DNA of 43,412 nucleotides from Marinobacter sp. AC-23 (GCF_001858325.1 NZ_MBPP01000027.1:1-43412), one strand, 5' to 3'; counted from the first letter of the stretch, positions 8,089-18,490 are shown. Numbers and translations: made by a program. Notes: generated by a model not told the origin, from the sequence alone.

Positions 8089-8756
8089 AAATTTTACTGG
8101 TAGAAGATGATCAGCCACTGGCCCTCGGGCTTGCCTCGGCGCTGGAAGATGCCGGCTTGTTGGTGGAGATAGCTGGTGATGGCCGCACGGCGGATTTTCT
8201 GGTGAGTACCGAGCGTTATGATGCGGTTATTCTCGACTTGGGCCTGCCCGATGGCAACGGGGCGCAGTGGCTATCCCGGTGGCGCGAACAGGGCATTGAA
8301 CTTCCGGTTCTGATTTTGACGGCGCGGGAGCGTTGGTCTGATAAAGCCGCAGGCTTTTCCGCCGGGGCCGACGATTACGTTACCAAACCCTTCGAAACCG
8401 CTGAAATCCTGTTCCGGCTGAGGGCGCTGGTGCGCAGGGCTCACGGCCACGCCCACCCAGTTATTCGGGTGGGGGATATTTCCCTGGATACTCACAGTGC
8501 CCAGGTGACTCGCGCGGGCATGCCGGTATCCCTGACTGCTCAGGAGCTGCGGCTGCTTTCCCACCTTGTTCATGCGGCGCCTCGTGTGGTCAGCCGTACT
8601 GAATTAACCGAGCACGTGTATGACGGTGACACAGAGCCGGATTCCAATGTGATTGATGTTCAGGTCAGCCGCCTGCGTCGCAAGCTGGGCAGCCAGAGTA
8701 TTGAAACCCTGCGCGGCCAGGGCTACCGGATGGTTGCGGATAACAAGGCCTCATGA
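8085..8756 (+). CDS. OmpR-family response regulator
   Basis: A 223-aa DNA-binding response regulator. The receiver domain (1-115) has acidic residues E7, D8 and D9, phospho-acceptor D51, switch T79 and K101. The winged-helix output domain (about 125-220) carries the SLTAQELRLLSHLVHAAPRV region and the recognition segment DSNVIDVQVSRLRRKL. Sequence style is that of the PmrA/QseB/PhoP group; I cannot name the orthologue. The start overlaps the PepSY gene by 4 bp and the stop overlaps the kinase by 4 bp, so the three are a tight operon. Likely targets are its own operon and the divergent pepSY gene. Confidence 0.92.
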   Translation: MKILLVEDDQPLALGLASALEDAGLLVEIAGDGRTADFLVSTERYDAVILDLGLPDGNGAQWLSRWREQGIELPVLILTARERWSDKAAGFSAGADDYVTKPFETAEILFRLRALVRRAHGHAHPVIRVGDISLDTHSAQVTRAGMPVSLTAQELRLLSHLVHAAPRVVSRTELTEHVYDGDTEPDSNVIDVQVSRLRRKLGSQSIETLRGQGYRMVADNKAS

Positions 8757-10114
8757 TGTTGGCTGAACGTTTGCGCCGGCTCCCCATTGCCGCACGCATG
8801 CTGTTGTCTGCCCTGGTTTTGGTGGTGCTGGTACTGCCGGCAGCCGGCGCCTTGCTGTCGTGGAACTTCAGGGAGGCGGTAAATACGGCCTTCAATGAAC
8901 GGCTGGAATCCTTACTCAATGTGGTGATTGCCGGGGTCAGCTACGATGTTCGGCAAAATGCCCTGGTAACTAACAGGCAATTGGGCGATTCACGATTCGA
9001 TCGGGTGTTTTCCGGCTGGTACTGGCAGGTTAGTGATGAGGGTGAACGAGTGCTTACTTCCCGTTCACTATGGGATCAGAGGTTGGCGGTTTCCCGCGAA
9101 TCCGGCATGACCTTCCGAACCGTCACTGGCCCCCGTGATAAGCAACTGCGTGTACTGGAGCGGGATATTCGACTCCCCAATCTTGAGGATCTGCTGCACG
9201 TACAAGTTGCTGCGGATTTGGGTGAAGTAGAGGCGCAAATTGCCCGCTTTCAAACGTTGCTGTGGCTTTCACTGGCAACATTGGGTGGTCTGCTCATCGT
9301 CTTGATCGGTTTGCAGATCCGCTGGGGGTTAGCGCCTCTGCGCCGGGTGGAGCAAAGCCTGAAAGCGGTAGAGCAGGGCCGGCAGCCATCGGTCGAGACA
9401 GACCTGCCCAAAGAGCTGGCAAGGCTGGCGGGCGCGATCAATACCGTACTGGACAGAGACCAGCGTTTGATTGAACGGGGCAGAACCGCTGCGGGCAACC
9501 TTGCCCACGCGTTGAAAACACCGGTGGCTGTACTGGGTACTTTGGCGGAACGGTTACCGGAAGAGCAGCAAGTGGCAATGCGTGCGGAGCTCAAAAGGTT
9601 GGACGAAGCCGTAAGGCACCACCTTGCCCGTGCTTCTGCGGCGGGCCCTGTTGCACTGGGTGCTGAACAGGAGGTTGCCACCGTGCTTGAGCCCGTTATT
9701 GAAGGCATTCGGCGTTTGGCAGGCAGGCGCAATCTGGTGTTTCAGAGTGATTTGCAGCAGGGGCTTCAGGTGCGGATTGACGCCCAGGACTTGCAGGAAA
9801 TTGCCGGTAATCTGCTGGAAAATGCGATCAATTGGGCCGAAAGCTGCGTCAAATTGGCAGGGGTTATTGAAGGGGGCTGGCTGGTGCTCAGTGTATCCGA
9901 CGATGGGCCTGGCATGTCACCGGATACCCGCCAAGAGGCTCTAAGCCGCGGCGGCAGGCTTGATGAGTCAAGATCTGGCTCTGGTTTGGGGCTGGCCATT
10001 GTGACAGAGCTGGCCTTGCTGCACGGCGGTGAGCTCAGGTTAGACAACAGCCCTGAGGGCGGCTTGCGCGCAGAGGTGGTTCTGCCAATGACTCAGCTGC
10101 GCTCAAGACTTTAA
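8753..10114 (+). CDS. Sensor histidine kinase
   Basis: A 453-aa inner-membrane kinase paired with the preceding regulator. Visible parts: first membrane helix at about 16-37, periplasmic sensor at about 38-166, second helix at about 168-188, HAMP-like linker, H box AHALKTP with phospho-acceptor H252, N box with N353 and N357, D box DDGPGM at 383-388 and G2 box GSGLGLAIV at 409-417. The phospho-acceptor motif has HALKTP where HELRTP is commoner, a variant typical of PhoQ/QseC-like kinases with PepSY partners. Its last 12 bp overlap the end of the convergent spoVR gene, leaving no room for a separate terminator. The stimulus is unknown; metal cations or polymyxin-type stress would fit the group. 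Confidence 0.92.
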   Translation: MMLAERLRRLPIAARMLLSALVLVVLVLPAAGALLSWNFREAVNTAFNERLESLLNVVIAGVSYDVRQNALVTNRQLGDSRFDRVFSGWYWQVSDEGERVLTSRSLWDQRLAVSRESGMTFRTVTGPRDKQLRVLERDIRLPNLEDLLHVQVAADLGEVEAQIARFQTLLWLSLATLGGLLIVLIGLQIRWGLAPLRRVEQSLKAVEQGRQPSVETDLPKELARLAGAINTVLDRDQRLIERGRTAAGNLAHALKTPVAVLGTLAERLPEEQQVAMRAELKRLDEAVRHHLARASAAGPVALGAEQEVATVLEPVIEGIRRLAGRRNLVFQSDLQQGLQVRIDAQDLQEIAGNLLENAINWAESCVKLAGVIEGGWLVLSVSDDGPGMSPDTRQEALSRGGRLDESRSGSGLGLAIVTELALLHGGELRLDNSPEGGLRAEVVLPMTQLRSRL

Positions 10115-11662
10115 TGGCGGCGGGTGCGGGCAGTGGTAATCATCTATCAATGTTCCTTCTTCCACGCTTTCCAGATGCACGTCAAAGCCCCAAAGCCTGT
10201 GCGCATGGCGCAAAACTTCTTCGGTGTCCTCGCCCAGAGGCACTCTGTCTACGGGTACGTGTCGCAGGGTTAGTGAACGATCACCGCGCACATCTACGTT
10301 CCACACCTGTATGTTGGGCTCCCGGTAACTGAGGTTGTACTGGCGGGCCAGCTTCTCTCGCAGTTCGCGGTAGCCGGGTTCGTCGTGAATGGCGGTTACC
10401 TTGTAGCTGTCTTCCAGGTCGTCATCTTCAATGGCAAACAGCTTTAAATCCCGCATAACCTTGGGCGACAGGAACTGCTGGATAAAGCTTTCATCCTTGA
10501 AGTTGGCCATGGCAAAGTGCAGGCTTTCAACCCAGTCTGTGCCGGCGATGTCTGGAAACCATTCGCGATCCTCGTCGGTGGGTGTTTCACAGATGCGCCG
10601 CAGGTCAATGAAGATAGAAAAACCAAGAGTGTAGGGGTTAATGCCGGAATACCACGGGCTGTTAAACGGTGGTTGATACACCACGGCTGTATGGCTTTGC
10701 AGAAACTCCAGCATGAAGCCGTCAGTCACCAGACCCTTCTCGTACATTCTGTTCAGTAAGGTGTAATGCCAGAACGTGGCCCAGCCTTCGTTCATCACCT
10801 GGGTCTGGCGTTGCGGATAGAAATACTGGGCCAGTTTACGCACAATCCGTATGAGTTCTCGCTGCCAGGTTTCCAGCAGCGGGGCGTTTTTTTCGATGAA
10901 GTAAAGCAGGTTTTCCTGGGGTTCTTCCGGGTAGCGTTTTTTGCGCTTTACCGGGTCTTCATCCTCATCCATTTTCGGGATGGTGCGCCAAAGATCATTC
11001 ACCCGTCGCTGCAGGTATTCTTCCCGTTCTTCCTGGCGCAGGGCTTCTTTTTCGGCAGAAATCGGCGCGGGCCGTTTATAGCGGTCAACGCCATGATTCA
11101 TCAGCGCATGACAGGAATCCAGTATTTGCTCAACTGCGTCCACGCCGTGGCGCTCTTCGCATTCGGAGACGTAGTTCCGGGCAAATACCAGATAATCGAC
11201 AATAGCGCTGGCGTCGGTCCAGGTACGGAATAGATAGTTGCCTTTGAAAAATGAGTTATGGCCATAGCAAGCGTGCGCGATAACCAGCGCCTGCATGGGT
11301 AGTGTGTTCTCTTCCATCAGGTACGCAATGCACGGGTCGGAGTTGATGACAATCTCATAGGCCAGGCCCATCTGCCCGCGCTGGTAGCCTTTGGACGTAC
11401 TGAGAAACTGCTTGCCGAAGGACCAGTGGTTGTAACCAACTGGCATGCCGACGGAGCTGTAAGCGTCCATCATTTGCTCGGCACTGATCACTTCTACCTG
11501 GTTAGGGTAGGTGTCCAGGCCGAACTCCGCGGCGCATTTGGCAATTTCCTCATCGTATTGCCGGATCAGCTCGAAGGTCCATTCCGAGCCGGTGGACACA
11601 GGTTCGCGAGCTGCCGGGCCTTCACTGCCAAGCGCATTGGGGCGATCGATAGCATCACTCAT
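10103..11662 (-). CDS. ycgB: SpoVR family protein (YcgB)
   Basis: A 519-aa cytoplasmic protein of the SpoVR/YcgB family, recognised from its long conserved core with the [16 protein letters not shown] stretch (about residues 130-145) and the [21 protein letters not shown] segment (about 289-309). The biochemical role is not established; in Bacillus it affects spore cortex and in enterobacteria it belongs to the RpoS stress response. It starts with an ATG that overlaps the yeaH stop by 4 bp, so it is the last gene of the prkA-yeaH-spoVR operon. Its 3' end overlaps the histidine kinase gene on the other strand by 12 bp. Confidence 0.95.
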   Translation of the reverse strand: MSDAIDRPNALGSEGPAAREPVSTGSEWTFELIRQYDEEIAKCAAEFGLDTYPNQVEVISAEQMMDAYSSVGMPVGYNHWSFGKQFLSTSKGYQRGQMGLAYEIVINSDPCIAYLMEENTLPMQALVIAHACYGHNSFFKGNYLFRTWTDASAIVDYLVFARNYVSECEERHGVDAVEQILDSCHALMNHGVDRYKRPAPISAEKEALRQEEREEYLQRRVNDLWRTIPKMDEDEDPVKRKKRYPEEPQENLLYFIEKNAPLLETWQRELIRIVRKLAQYFYPQRQTQVMNEGWATFWHYTLLNRMYEKGLVTDGFMLEFLQSHTAVVYQPPFNSPWYSGINPYTLGFSIFIDLRRICETPTDEDREWFPDIAGTDWVESLHFAMANFKDESFIQQFLSPKVMRDLKLFAIEDDDLEDSYKVTAIHDEPGYRELREKLARQYNLSYREPNIQVWNVDVRGDRSLTLRHVPVDRVPLGEDTEEVLRHAHRLWGFDVHLESVEEGTLIDDYHCPHPPPLKS

Positions 11663-12954
11663 GCCGCTTTCCTCTCAAAAAGCCGCCGGAAGACCGGGTA
11701 GATCTCACTTGGGTCGGCAATCTGCTGCTGGGCAAAACTCTCGGGGAATCGTTCCTGCACTTGCTCGTATTCGTACCAGAGCATTTGGTGATCCTGGGGC
11801 GTAATCTCCACATAGGCGAAGTATTGCACCAGGGGCAAAATGCTCTCGGTCAGCAGCTTGCCACACACAGGGGAATCATCGTTCCAGTTGTCGCCATCGG
11901 AGGCCTGAGCGGCGTAGATATTCCATTCAGCAGGCGAATAACGAGAATCGATAATCTTGTGCATCAGCTTCAGGGCGCTGGAAACAATCGTGCCACCGGT
12001 TTCGCGGGAATAGAAAAATTCTTCTTCATCTACCTCTTTTGCGCTGGTGTGATGGCGTATAAAAACCACGTCGATCCTTTTGTAGTTCTTTTTCAGGAAC
12101 AGGTACAACAGAAGAAAAAAGCGCTTGGCTGTGTCCTTGTGCATCTGGGTCATGGAGCCGGATACATCCATCAGGCAAAACATAACGGCGCTGGTAGCTG
12201 GCTTGGGTTGCTTCAGGTGCTGGCGGTAACGCAGGTCGATTTCGTCAATAAACGGAATCCGTTTCACATTGGCTTTCAGTCGGGCGATTTCGTCCTCGAG
12301 TACCTTAATCTGATCCTCATGGCTGAATGCCGCGTCCAGATCGGCGGGCGCCGTCAATAGGTCGGCTAGCTGGGCTTCCAGTTCGCGAATTTTCTTCTTG
12401 CGTGCACCGCCAAGGCCAAGGCGTCGGGCGTGGGCGCCGCGCAGTGATCGGATAACGTCAAGCTTGGCTGGAACGCCTTGGGTACTGAACCCAGAGCGCA
12501 CATAGTTAAATGTTTCGGTATCTTTGAGCTTTTTACGCACCAGATTAGGAAGTTCCAGGTCATCAAACAGAAAGTTCAGAAACTCTTCCTGGGTGATCTG
12601 GAAGGCAAACTCATCCATGCCTTCGCCGTCGGGGCTGGCCTGGCCTTGGCCCTGGCCTTGCCCCTCTCCGCCCTCCGGTTTGGGTAGCCGGTCTCCGGCC
12701 ACAAAGTCCTGGTTGCCCGGGTGCACCATTTCGCGGTGGCCGCCTTGGCCGTGATGGAACACGGGCTCATCAATATCTCGCGTGGGGATGCTGATGTTTT
12801 CCCCTCGCTCTATGTCGGTTATCGAGCGCCGGTGCACCGCATCTGAAACCGCTTTTTTGATGTGATGCCGGTAGCGGCGCAAAAACCGCTCCCGATTCAC
12901 CGCGCTCTTGTTTTTGCCATTCAGTCGTCGGTCGACAATGTGGGTCATACCCAT
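11659..12954 (-). CDS. yeaH: DUF444 / YeaH protein with von Willebrand A-like domain
   Basis: A 431-aa cytoplasmic protein of the UPF0229 (YeaH) family. The N-terminal half is basic then acidic and contains a low-complexity glycine-glutamine stretch ([10 protein letters not shown], about residues 96-105). The C-terminal half is a von Willebrand A-type domain with the metal-binding DVSGSM at 263-268. It works with the kinase PrkA encoded upstream in stationary-phase and nitrogen-stress adaptation; its molecular task is unknown. ATG 12954 follows GGAG at about 8 bp. The operon order PrkA, YeaH, SpoVR is standard in gammaproteobacteria. Confidence 0.95.
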   Translation of the reverse strand: MGMTHIVDRRLNGKNKSAVNRERFLRRYRHHIKKAVSDAVHRRSITDIERGENISIPTRDIDEPVFHHGQGGHREMVHPGNQDFVAGDRLPKPEGGEGQGQGQGQASPDGEGMDEFAFQITQEEFLNFLFDDLELPNLVRKKLKDTETFNYVRSGFSTQGVPAKLDVIRSLRGAHARRLGLGGARKKKIRELEAQLADLLTAPADLDAAFSHEDQIKVLEDEIARLKANVKRIPFIDEIDLRYRQHLKQPKPATSAVMFCLMDVSGSMTQMHKDTAKRFFLLLYLFLKKNYKRIDVVFIRHHTSAKEVDEEEFFYSRETGGTIVSSALKLMHKIIDSRYSPAEWNIYAAQASDGDNWNDDSPVCGKLLTESILPLVQYFAYVEITPQDHQMLWYEYEQVQERFPESFAQQQIADPSEIYPVFRRLFERKAA

Positions 12955-13022
12955 AATTCACACTCCACTTACACGTTCGGGGCTAAAGCTGCAGGCTAGG
13001 TTCCCCCAGCCATGCGGCTCCG

Positions 13023-14945
13023 CTAGTGGGACTTGCGAACTCGCAGGTACCACTCTGCCAGCAGGCGTACCTGCTTCTCTGTGTAGCCCCGATCGACCAT
13101 GCGTTCGACGAACTGCTTGTGCTTGTTCTGATCCTCCTGGCTGGCTTTGGGGTTAAACGAAATAACCGGCAGCAGGTCTTCGGTGTTAGAGAACATCTTC
13201 TTCTCAATTACGCTGCGCAGTTTCTCGTAACTGAGCCAGGACGGATTCTGCCCCTGGTTATTGGCCCGTGCCCGCAGCACAAAGTTGACCACCTCGTTGC
13301 GGAAATCCTTGGGATTGCTGATGCCCGCTGGCTTTTCGATTTTCTCCAGTTCCTCGTTGATAGAGGATCGGTCGAGAATTTCGCCGGTTTCCGGATCCCG
13401 GAATTCCTGATCCTGAATCCACAGATCGGCATATGTGACATAACGGTCGAACAGGTTCTGGCCGTATTCGCTGTAGCTTTCCAGGTACGCAGTCTGGATC
13501 TCCTTCCCGATAAACTGAACATAATGCGGGGCCAGAAATTCTTTGATGAAGCGCAGATAACGCTCCTGGATTTCCGGCGCGAATTGTTCCTGCTCAATCT
13601 GCTTTTCAATCACATACAGCAAGTGCACCGGGTTGGCGGCTACCTCGGTGGTGTCGAAGTTGAAAACCTTGGAGAGAATCTTGAACGCAAACCGGGTAGA
13701 GAGCCCGTCCATACCTTCGTTTACGCCCGCCGCATCCCGGTATTCCTGGATGGATTTGGCTTTTGGATCGGTATCCTTGATGTTTTGGCCGTCGTAGACC
13801 CGCATCTTGGAGAAAACACTGGAGTTTTCTGGTTCCTTGATACGTGAAAGCACAGAAAACTGAGCCAGCATGTCCAGCGTATCCGGCGCGCAGGGCGAGC
13901 CGGCCAGAGAGCTGTTTTTCAGCAGTTTTTTGTAGATCTCGACCTCTTCCGTCACACGCACGCAATAGGGCACCTTGACGATATACACCCGGTCGAGAAA
14001 AGCCTCGTTGTGTTTGTTGTTGCGGAAGGTTTGCCATTCAGATTCGTTGGAGTGGGCCAGAATAACCCCGTCAAACGGCACCGAACCCATACCTTCAGTG
14101 GTGTTGTAGTTGCCTTCCTGGGTGGCAGTCAGCAACGGGTGCAGCACCTTGATAGGCGCCTTGAACATTTCCACAAATTCCATCAACCCCTGGTTGGCCT
14201 TACACAAGCCACCACTGAAGCTGTAAGCATCGGGGTCATCCTGGGAGTAATCCTCCAGCATGCGGATGTTCACCTTGCCGACAAGCGCAGAAATGTCCTG
14301 GTTGTTATCGTCCCCCGGCTCGGTTTTGGAGACAGCGATCTGATCGAGCACCGACGGGTACTTTTTCACCACACGGAACTTGCTTATGTCGCCACCATAC
14401 TCGTGCAGGCGCTTTACCGCCCAGGGCGACATGATGGATTTCAGATAGCGGGAGGGAATGCCGAACTCTTCTTCCAGAATGGCCGCGTCCTCCGCCGGAT
14501 CAAACAGCCCGAGAGGAGATTCGTTAACCGGCGAACCCTGAATCGCATAGAAGGGAACCTTCTGCATCAGGAACTTGAGCTTCTCTGCCAATGACGATTT
14601 ACCACCGCCAACCGGCCCTAACAAATAAAGGATCTGCTTCTTTTCTTCCAGGCCCTGTGCCGCGTGCCTGTAGAAAGACACAATATTCTCCACAGCTTCT
14701 TCCATGCCATAGAATTCGGCGAACTCTGGGTATCGTTTGATCATTTTGTTGGAAAAGATGCGTGACAGGCGAGTGTCACGGGAGGTATCGACAAACTCGG
14801 GTTCGCCGATGGCAATCAACAATCGTTCTGCGGCCGTGGAATAGGCCGTTGGATCTTTCTTGCAGATCTCGAGGTATTCCTCGAGGCTGAACTCTTCTTC
14901 CTGGGTGCTTTCATACCGGTTTTTAAATTGCTGCAGTATGCTCAT
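13023..14945 (-). CDS. prkA: PrkA / YeaG AAA+ serine protein kinase
   Basis: A 640-aa protein. The N-terminal AAA+ module contains Walker A GPVGGGKS at 110-117, and the C-terminal part is the PrkA kinase-like domain. Length and the opening (residues 1-100, including FSNKMIKRYPEFAEFYGMEE) agree with E. coli YeaG. Family knowledge: a stress-induced protein, reported with kinase or AAA+ protease activity, needed for survival of prolonged starvation. It is the first gene of the operon; the start at 14945 has a GAGGGG ribosome site. The 238 bp upstream to tpm presumably hold a stress-type promoter, which I could not place with confidence. Confidence 0.96.
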   Translation of the reverse strand: MSILQQFKNRYESTQEEEFSLEEYLEICKKDPTAYSTAAERLLIAIGEPEFVDTSRDTRLSRIFSNKMIKRYPEFAEFYGMEEAVENIVSFYRHAAQGLEEKKQILYLLGPVGGGKSSLAEKLKFLMQKVPFYAIQGSPVNESPLGLFDPAEDAAILEEEFGIPSRYLKSIMSPWAVKRLHEYGGDISKFRVVKKYPSVLDQIAVSKTEPGDDNNQDISALVGKVNIRMLEDYSQDDPDAYSFSGGLCKANQGLMEFVEMFKAPIKVLHPLLTATQEGNYNTTEGMGSVPFDGVILAHSNESEWQTFRNNKHNEAFLDRVYIVKVPYCVRVTEEVEIYKKLLKNSSLAGSPCAPDTLDMLAQFSVLSRIKEPENSSVFSKMRVYDGQNIKDTDPKAKSIQEYRDAAGVNEGMDGLSTRFAFKILSKVFNFDTTEVAANPVHLLYVIEKQIEQEQFAPEIQERYLRFIKEFLAPHYVQFIGKEIQTAYLESYSEYGQNLFDRYVTYADLWIQDQEFRDPETGEILDRSSINEELEKIEKPAGISNPKDFRNEVVNFVLRARANNQGQNPSWLSYEKLRSVIEKKMFSNTEDLLPVISFNPKASQEDQNKHKQFVERMVDRGYTEKQVRLLAEWYLRVRKSH

Positions 14946-15183
14946 GGGTAGCCCCTCGCTCGCTGTTCTTCAGCTTTCAGTGCACGCAGTATCCCCGTTT
15001 CGATTACGGTCGCCATGGCGGCGATTCGATTTGGTTATGGGTGGATGGAATCAGCACTTTCGACCGGCCGCGATCTGTGTCGGGTTTCGGCCTGTTCAAT
15101 TTGAGCTTAGTTCACGGTCACAAACTTGGACAGGCCGTTAGCAGTTAAGGTTCATTAAATTATGTTACCGCCGGGCGGAAGCG

Positions 15184-15837
15184 TTATCGTTTAGTCAGCC
15201 GGAAGACACTCTCTGTGGCGCCAACCAAGCCTTTGCGTTTGGTGAACGGGTGGTCGCTGGGCAGTGTGTTGGTTAGGATGTGCTCAATGTCGTAGTCGGC
15301 CGTATAGAGCTCGTGAACCTCGTCATCACTCACGTTAAACGGGGGCGCAGTAATCTTGGTGTTGTAGTCCAGAGTAATGAGCAGAATGCGGGTACCTTCG
15401 GGAATAACCGTCGTAAGGTGATCCACATAGCGCTTTCGCACAGACGGCGGAAGAGCGATAAGTGCGGCGCGGTCGTATACTAAACGGATATGCTTCAAAT
15501 CGTCTGGCGCCAATTGGAAGAAATCACCGCACCAAAGCTGCAGGTTATCGTGCCGGAAGGTTGTGAACGGCTCGCTGGGGTGTACCTGTGCTTTTTCGCC
15601 AGCCTCCTCAAAGAAGTCCTTGCAGGCAATTTGGCTCAGTTCTACGCCAATTACGGCGTGTCCACGGTCGTGCAGCCACCACATGTCATGGGCTTTACCA
15701 CATAACGGTACAAAAACACCTTCAGTGCCGCCGCCAGAAAGATCTGGCCAGTGGTCGTAGAGGAACTTGTTGACGGAGCCTTCGTGGAAGCCGATTTCTT
15801 TTTTGCTCCAGCGCTCGTGCCAAAATTCGTGTTCCAT
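15184..15837 (-). CDS. tpm: Thiopurine S-methyltransferase
   Basis: A 217-aa SAM-dependent methyltransferase of the bacterial TPMT family, which methylates thiopurines and also tellurite or selenite, giving volatile products. Diagnostic segments: the opening EHEFWHERWSKKEIGFHEG, VPLCGKAHDMWWLHDRGH at about 43-60 (SAM-binding loop) and VYDRAALIALPPSVRKRYV at about 122-140. Length matches the family (about 215-220 aa). It is transcribed alone and diverges from the dehydrogenase at 15913 with a 75-bp gap. Confidence 0.95.
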   Translation of the reverse strand: MEHEFWHERWSKKEIGFHEGSVNKFLYDHWPDLSGGGTEGVFVPLCGKAHDMWWLHDRGHAVIGVELSQIACKDFFEEAGEKAQVHPSEPFTTFRHDNLQLWCGDFFQLAPDDLKHIRLVYDRAALIALPPSVRKRYVDHLTTVIPEGTRILLITLDYNTKITAPPFNVSDDEVHELYTADYDIEHILTNTLPSDHPFTKRKGLVGATESVFRLTKR

Positions 15838-15912
15838 GGTTTCTGCTCTCTTAATTTGGACGTTTTATTCAGTCTACCCTAATCTCAGCGATTGTTGATG
15901 AAGGAGAAAAGT

Positions 15913-16848
15913 ATGAAGGCCGTGTTTCTTGATGCCGCAACGCTCGGCAATGATGTAGATCTTGCACCGGTTGAGCGGGTCACCGGCAGCTTGGTGAAGT
16001 ATGAAGCAACGCCTGCAGGCCAGATCGCCGAGCGGATCCGGGGGTTTGATACCGTGCTGGTCAACAAGGTTGTGCTCACGCGAGAGCATTTTGAGCAGTG
16101 CCCGGAGCTGAAAACCATCGCTGTTGTGGCCACCGGGCTGAACAATATTGACCAGCAGGCAGCCAAAGACCACGGCATTCAGGTGTTGAATGTAACAAAT
16201 TACGGGCGCTCTACCGTGGCACAACACACCATGGCATTGATGTTGGCTCTGGCAACCCGCCTGCTGGACTACGACCGCGATGTGCGTGCTGGGCGCTGGG
16301 CAGAAAGCGACATGTTCTGCCTGATGAACCACCCCATTATGGAGCTGGAAGGCCGAACCCTGGGTATTGTGGGTTATGGCGATCTTGGTCAAGGCGTTGC
16401 CAAACGAGCCAAGGCCTTCGGCATGAATATACTGCTGGGTGCTCGGCCGGGGCAGGCGGCAGGCGAAGTTGATGGGCATCCCCGAATACCTCTGGACGAG
16501 CTCCTGCCGCAAGTCGATGTGCTCTCATTGCACTGCCTTCTTACCGACGAAACCCGCAACCTGATTGGCGCCAGGGAGTTGCAGATGATGAAACCAGATG
16601 CCCTGCTGATTAACACCAGCCGTGGCGGTTTAGTGAATGAGACAGCCCTGGCAGAGGCCTTGCGAACCGGCGTTATTGCTGGAGCAGGGTTTGATGTTCT
16701 GACAGAGGAGCCACCACGCAATGGCAACCCCCTGCTTGCCGGAGATATTCCGAACCTGATCATTACACCTCACTCCGCCTGGGCCAGCCGCGAAGCGCGA
16801 CAGAGGATTGTGGAAATCACCGCGCGGAATCTCATTACTGTTAAGTAG
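15913..16848 (+). CDS. D-2-hydroxyacid dehydrogenase (glycerate dehydrogenase-like)
   Basis: A 311-aa NAD(P)-dependent dehydrogenase that reduces a 2-keto acid to a D-2-hydroxy acid or the reverse. The Rossmann motif is GYGDLG at 154-159. The catalytic triad is visible as R237 (INTSRGG), E266 (VLTEEPP) and H287 (TPHSAW). The close fit to HprA-type enzymes suggests hydroxypyruvate or glyoxylate as substrate, but this family is hard to assign. I use ATG 15913 because AAGGAG ends 6 bp before it; the frame extends seven codons further without a ribosome site. Confidence 0.92.
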   Translation: MKAVFLDAATLGNDVDLAPVERVTGSLVKYEATPAGQIAERIRGFDTVLVNKVVLTREHFEQCPELKTIAVVATGLNNIDQQAAKDHGIQVLNVTNYGRSTVAQHTMALMLALATRLLDYDRDVRAGRWAESDMFCLMNHPIMELEGRTLGIVGYGDLGQGVAKRAKAFGMNILLGARPGQAAGEVDGHPRIPLDELLPQVDVLSLHCLLTDETRNLIGARELQMMKPDALLINTSRGGLVNETALAEALRTGVIAGAGFDVLTEEPPRNGNPLLAGDIPNLIITPHSAWASREARQRIVEITARNLITVK

Positions 16849-16978
16849 GATGCTCAAATGCCAGGTTAGTGCAACGACCGTTTTTGATAAGGTGGTAACC
16901 TAAATAAATACCAAAAAAAGAGGCTTGGCTATTTCTCCGAAGACAATCCGGCAAGCAGCAGGTTCAGGGAGTAACTGT

Positions 16979-18490
16979 GTGGCAGCATTTAAGCACTTGA
17001 TGCTGGCGCTTGTAGCGGTGGTTGTTGTTTCCGGGTGCTCCTCTCTTAAACACCGCAATCAAATGGCTTCGTTCAATGCCGCCTACGCCACGGGAGACTA
17101 TGATGCTGCGCTGCAGGCTGTCAGTTTCAAGGTAGGCAAAGACAAGGCCATAGATTCTGAGGGCCATTTGCTTGAATTGCTGCATCAGGGCGAAATGTAC
17201 CGCCTGACCGGTCGTTATGAAGAATCTACAGAGGCTTACGACCTGGCAGAAGAGGGCATGAAGTATCTGGACACAGAAGGGCTTCTAAAGAAAACCTCAG
17301 AGGGTTTTATGGCGGTTGTGGTGAATGACTCCCAGCGCGATTATGAGGCGCTGATGTCTGAAGCCGTTTTAGTTAACACCTACAAAGGGCTAGCGTTTCT
17401 TGCGGCGGGTAACAGCGACTATGCGCGCGTTGAGTTCAACCGGGCCAATGACCGCACCCGGCGCGCAGTTGATTACTTCCAGAAAGAGATTGCAGCGCAG
17501 CAGGCAACGCTAAAAAAAGAAGCGCGGGCAGGGGGCGGCAACGCTTCTATGGTAAGCAGTAGCCTCAACAACGAGGGTTTTCAGGCAGCGGTTACCAATC
17601 ACTATGGCGAAGCGTCCAATTGGGCTGTTTATCCGGACTTTATCGTTCCCTCAAGTACCTACCTGCATGGCCTCTATTTTCTGGCAAACGCCACCGGTGG
17701 TAGTGACTATGAGCGAGCCGCTACGTCGCTCAAACGCGTGGCGGAAATGCGGCCCGAAAGCGCAGTACTAAAAGCCGATGCAGAATTGGCGACCAGCCTC
17801 GCATCTGGCAAACAGAGCCTGGTAAAGCTACCCCCGCAGGTTTGGGTGGTGTATGAGAATGGATTAGGCCCGGCGCTTCAGGAGTCCCGTTTTGACGTTC
17901 CTTTACTGCTAGCCCGTGAGGGACGACCCTCTCTTATATATTTTGGGATCGCACTGCCGCAATACACGGAGCGACCTGCCGTGCCGGGTAGTATCGGCCT
18001 GGTGAGCGACACCGGAGAGGTCATTCACACCGAACAAATCTCTGACATGGGTACGGTCATTCGAACCGAAATGAAAGAGCGTTTTGCCGGTATTCTTACC
18101 AGAGCCGTATCATCCGCAGTTGTTAAAGCTGTTTTGCAACGCCAGGCCGCAGAGCAGTTTGGACCGATAGGGCAGTTGGGCGCCTTGGTTTTTACCGCGG
18201 CAACCACTCAGGCAGATTTGCGGGGCTGGCAGGCGATGCCTAATCATTGGCAGGCTGCGCGGGTGGATCGCCCAGAGAGGGGAATATTGACGTTACTGGG
18301 TAACCGGGGTGAAATCCTGGGTGATGTGGACATACCACAGCAACCCTTCACCCTTGTGTATGTTAAGCGGCCGACGCAGCTGGCCCCGGCCACGGTGATC
18401 ACTATGGATTTGCAAGGGCGCAGGGCAGCAACGATTGCGCGGTTACCAGCGCGCCCTGAGGCAGAGGGCCAGGTTTCGAGTAGTCAGTAA
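16979..18490 (+). CDS. Outer-membrane-type lipoprotein of the COG3014 family
   Basis: A lipoprotein of about 503 aa. The signal peptide ends at lipobox VSGC with the lipidated cysteine at position 20. The mature N-terminal half has tetratricopeptide-like helical repeats (NAAYATGDYDAALQAVSF, then GEMYRLTGRYEESTEAYDLA). The open frame starts at TTG 16925, but the AGAGG there is only one base away; GTG 16979 has AGGGAG at 7 bp and gives a normal lipoprotein signal, so I prefer it. It is the first of three lipoprotein genes ending with lpoB, the same set seen next to lpoB in Vibrio and Marinobacter. A role in cell-wall synthase activation is inferred from that context only. Confidence 0.85.
   Translation: MAAFKHLMLALVAVVVVSGCSSLKHRNQMASFNAAYATGDYDAALQAVSFKVGKDKAIDSEGHLLELLHQGEMYRLTGRYEESTEAYDLAEEGMKYLDTEGLLKKTSEGFMAVVVNDSQRDYEALMSEAVLVNTYKGLAFLAAGNSDYARVEFNRANDRTRRAVDYFQKEIAAQQATLKKEARAGGGNASMVSSSLNNEGFQAAVTNHYGEASNWAVYPDFIVPSSTYLHGLYFLANATGGSDYERAATSLKRVAEMRPESAVLKADAELATSLASGKQSLVKLPPQVWVVYENGLGPALQESRFDVPLLLAREGRPSLIYFGIALPQYTERPAVPGSIGLVSDTGEVIHTEQISDMGTVIRTEMKERFAGILTRAVSSAVVKAVLQRQAAEQFGPIGQLGALVFTAATTQADLRGWQAMPNHWQAARVDRPERGILTLLGNRGEILGDVDIPQQPFTLVYVKRPTQLAPATVITMDLQGRRAATIARLPARPEAEGQVSSSQ

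Noticed and set aside
12590..12690. Repetitive GGCCTTGGCC-like stretch as a repeat element or CRISPR
   Set aside because: It encodes the [10 protein letters not shown] low-complexity linker of YeaH; there are no spacers.
10103..14945. PrkA-YeaH-SpoVR considered as a new defence or signalling system
   Set aside because: This is the widely conserved yeaG-yeaH-ycgB stress operon in its usual order.
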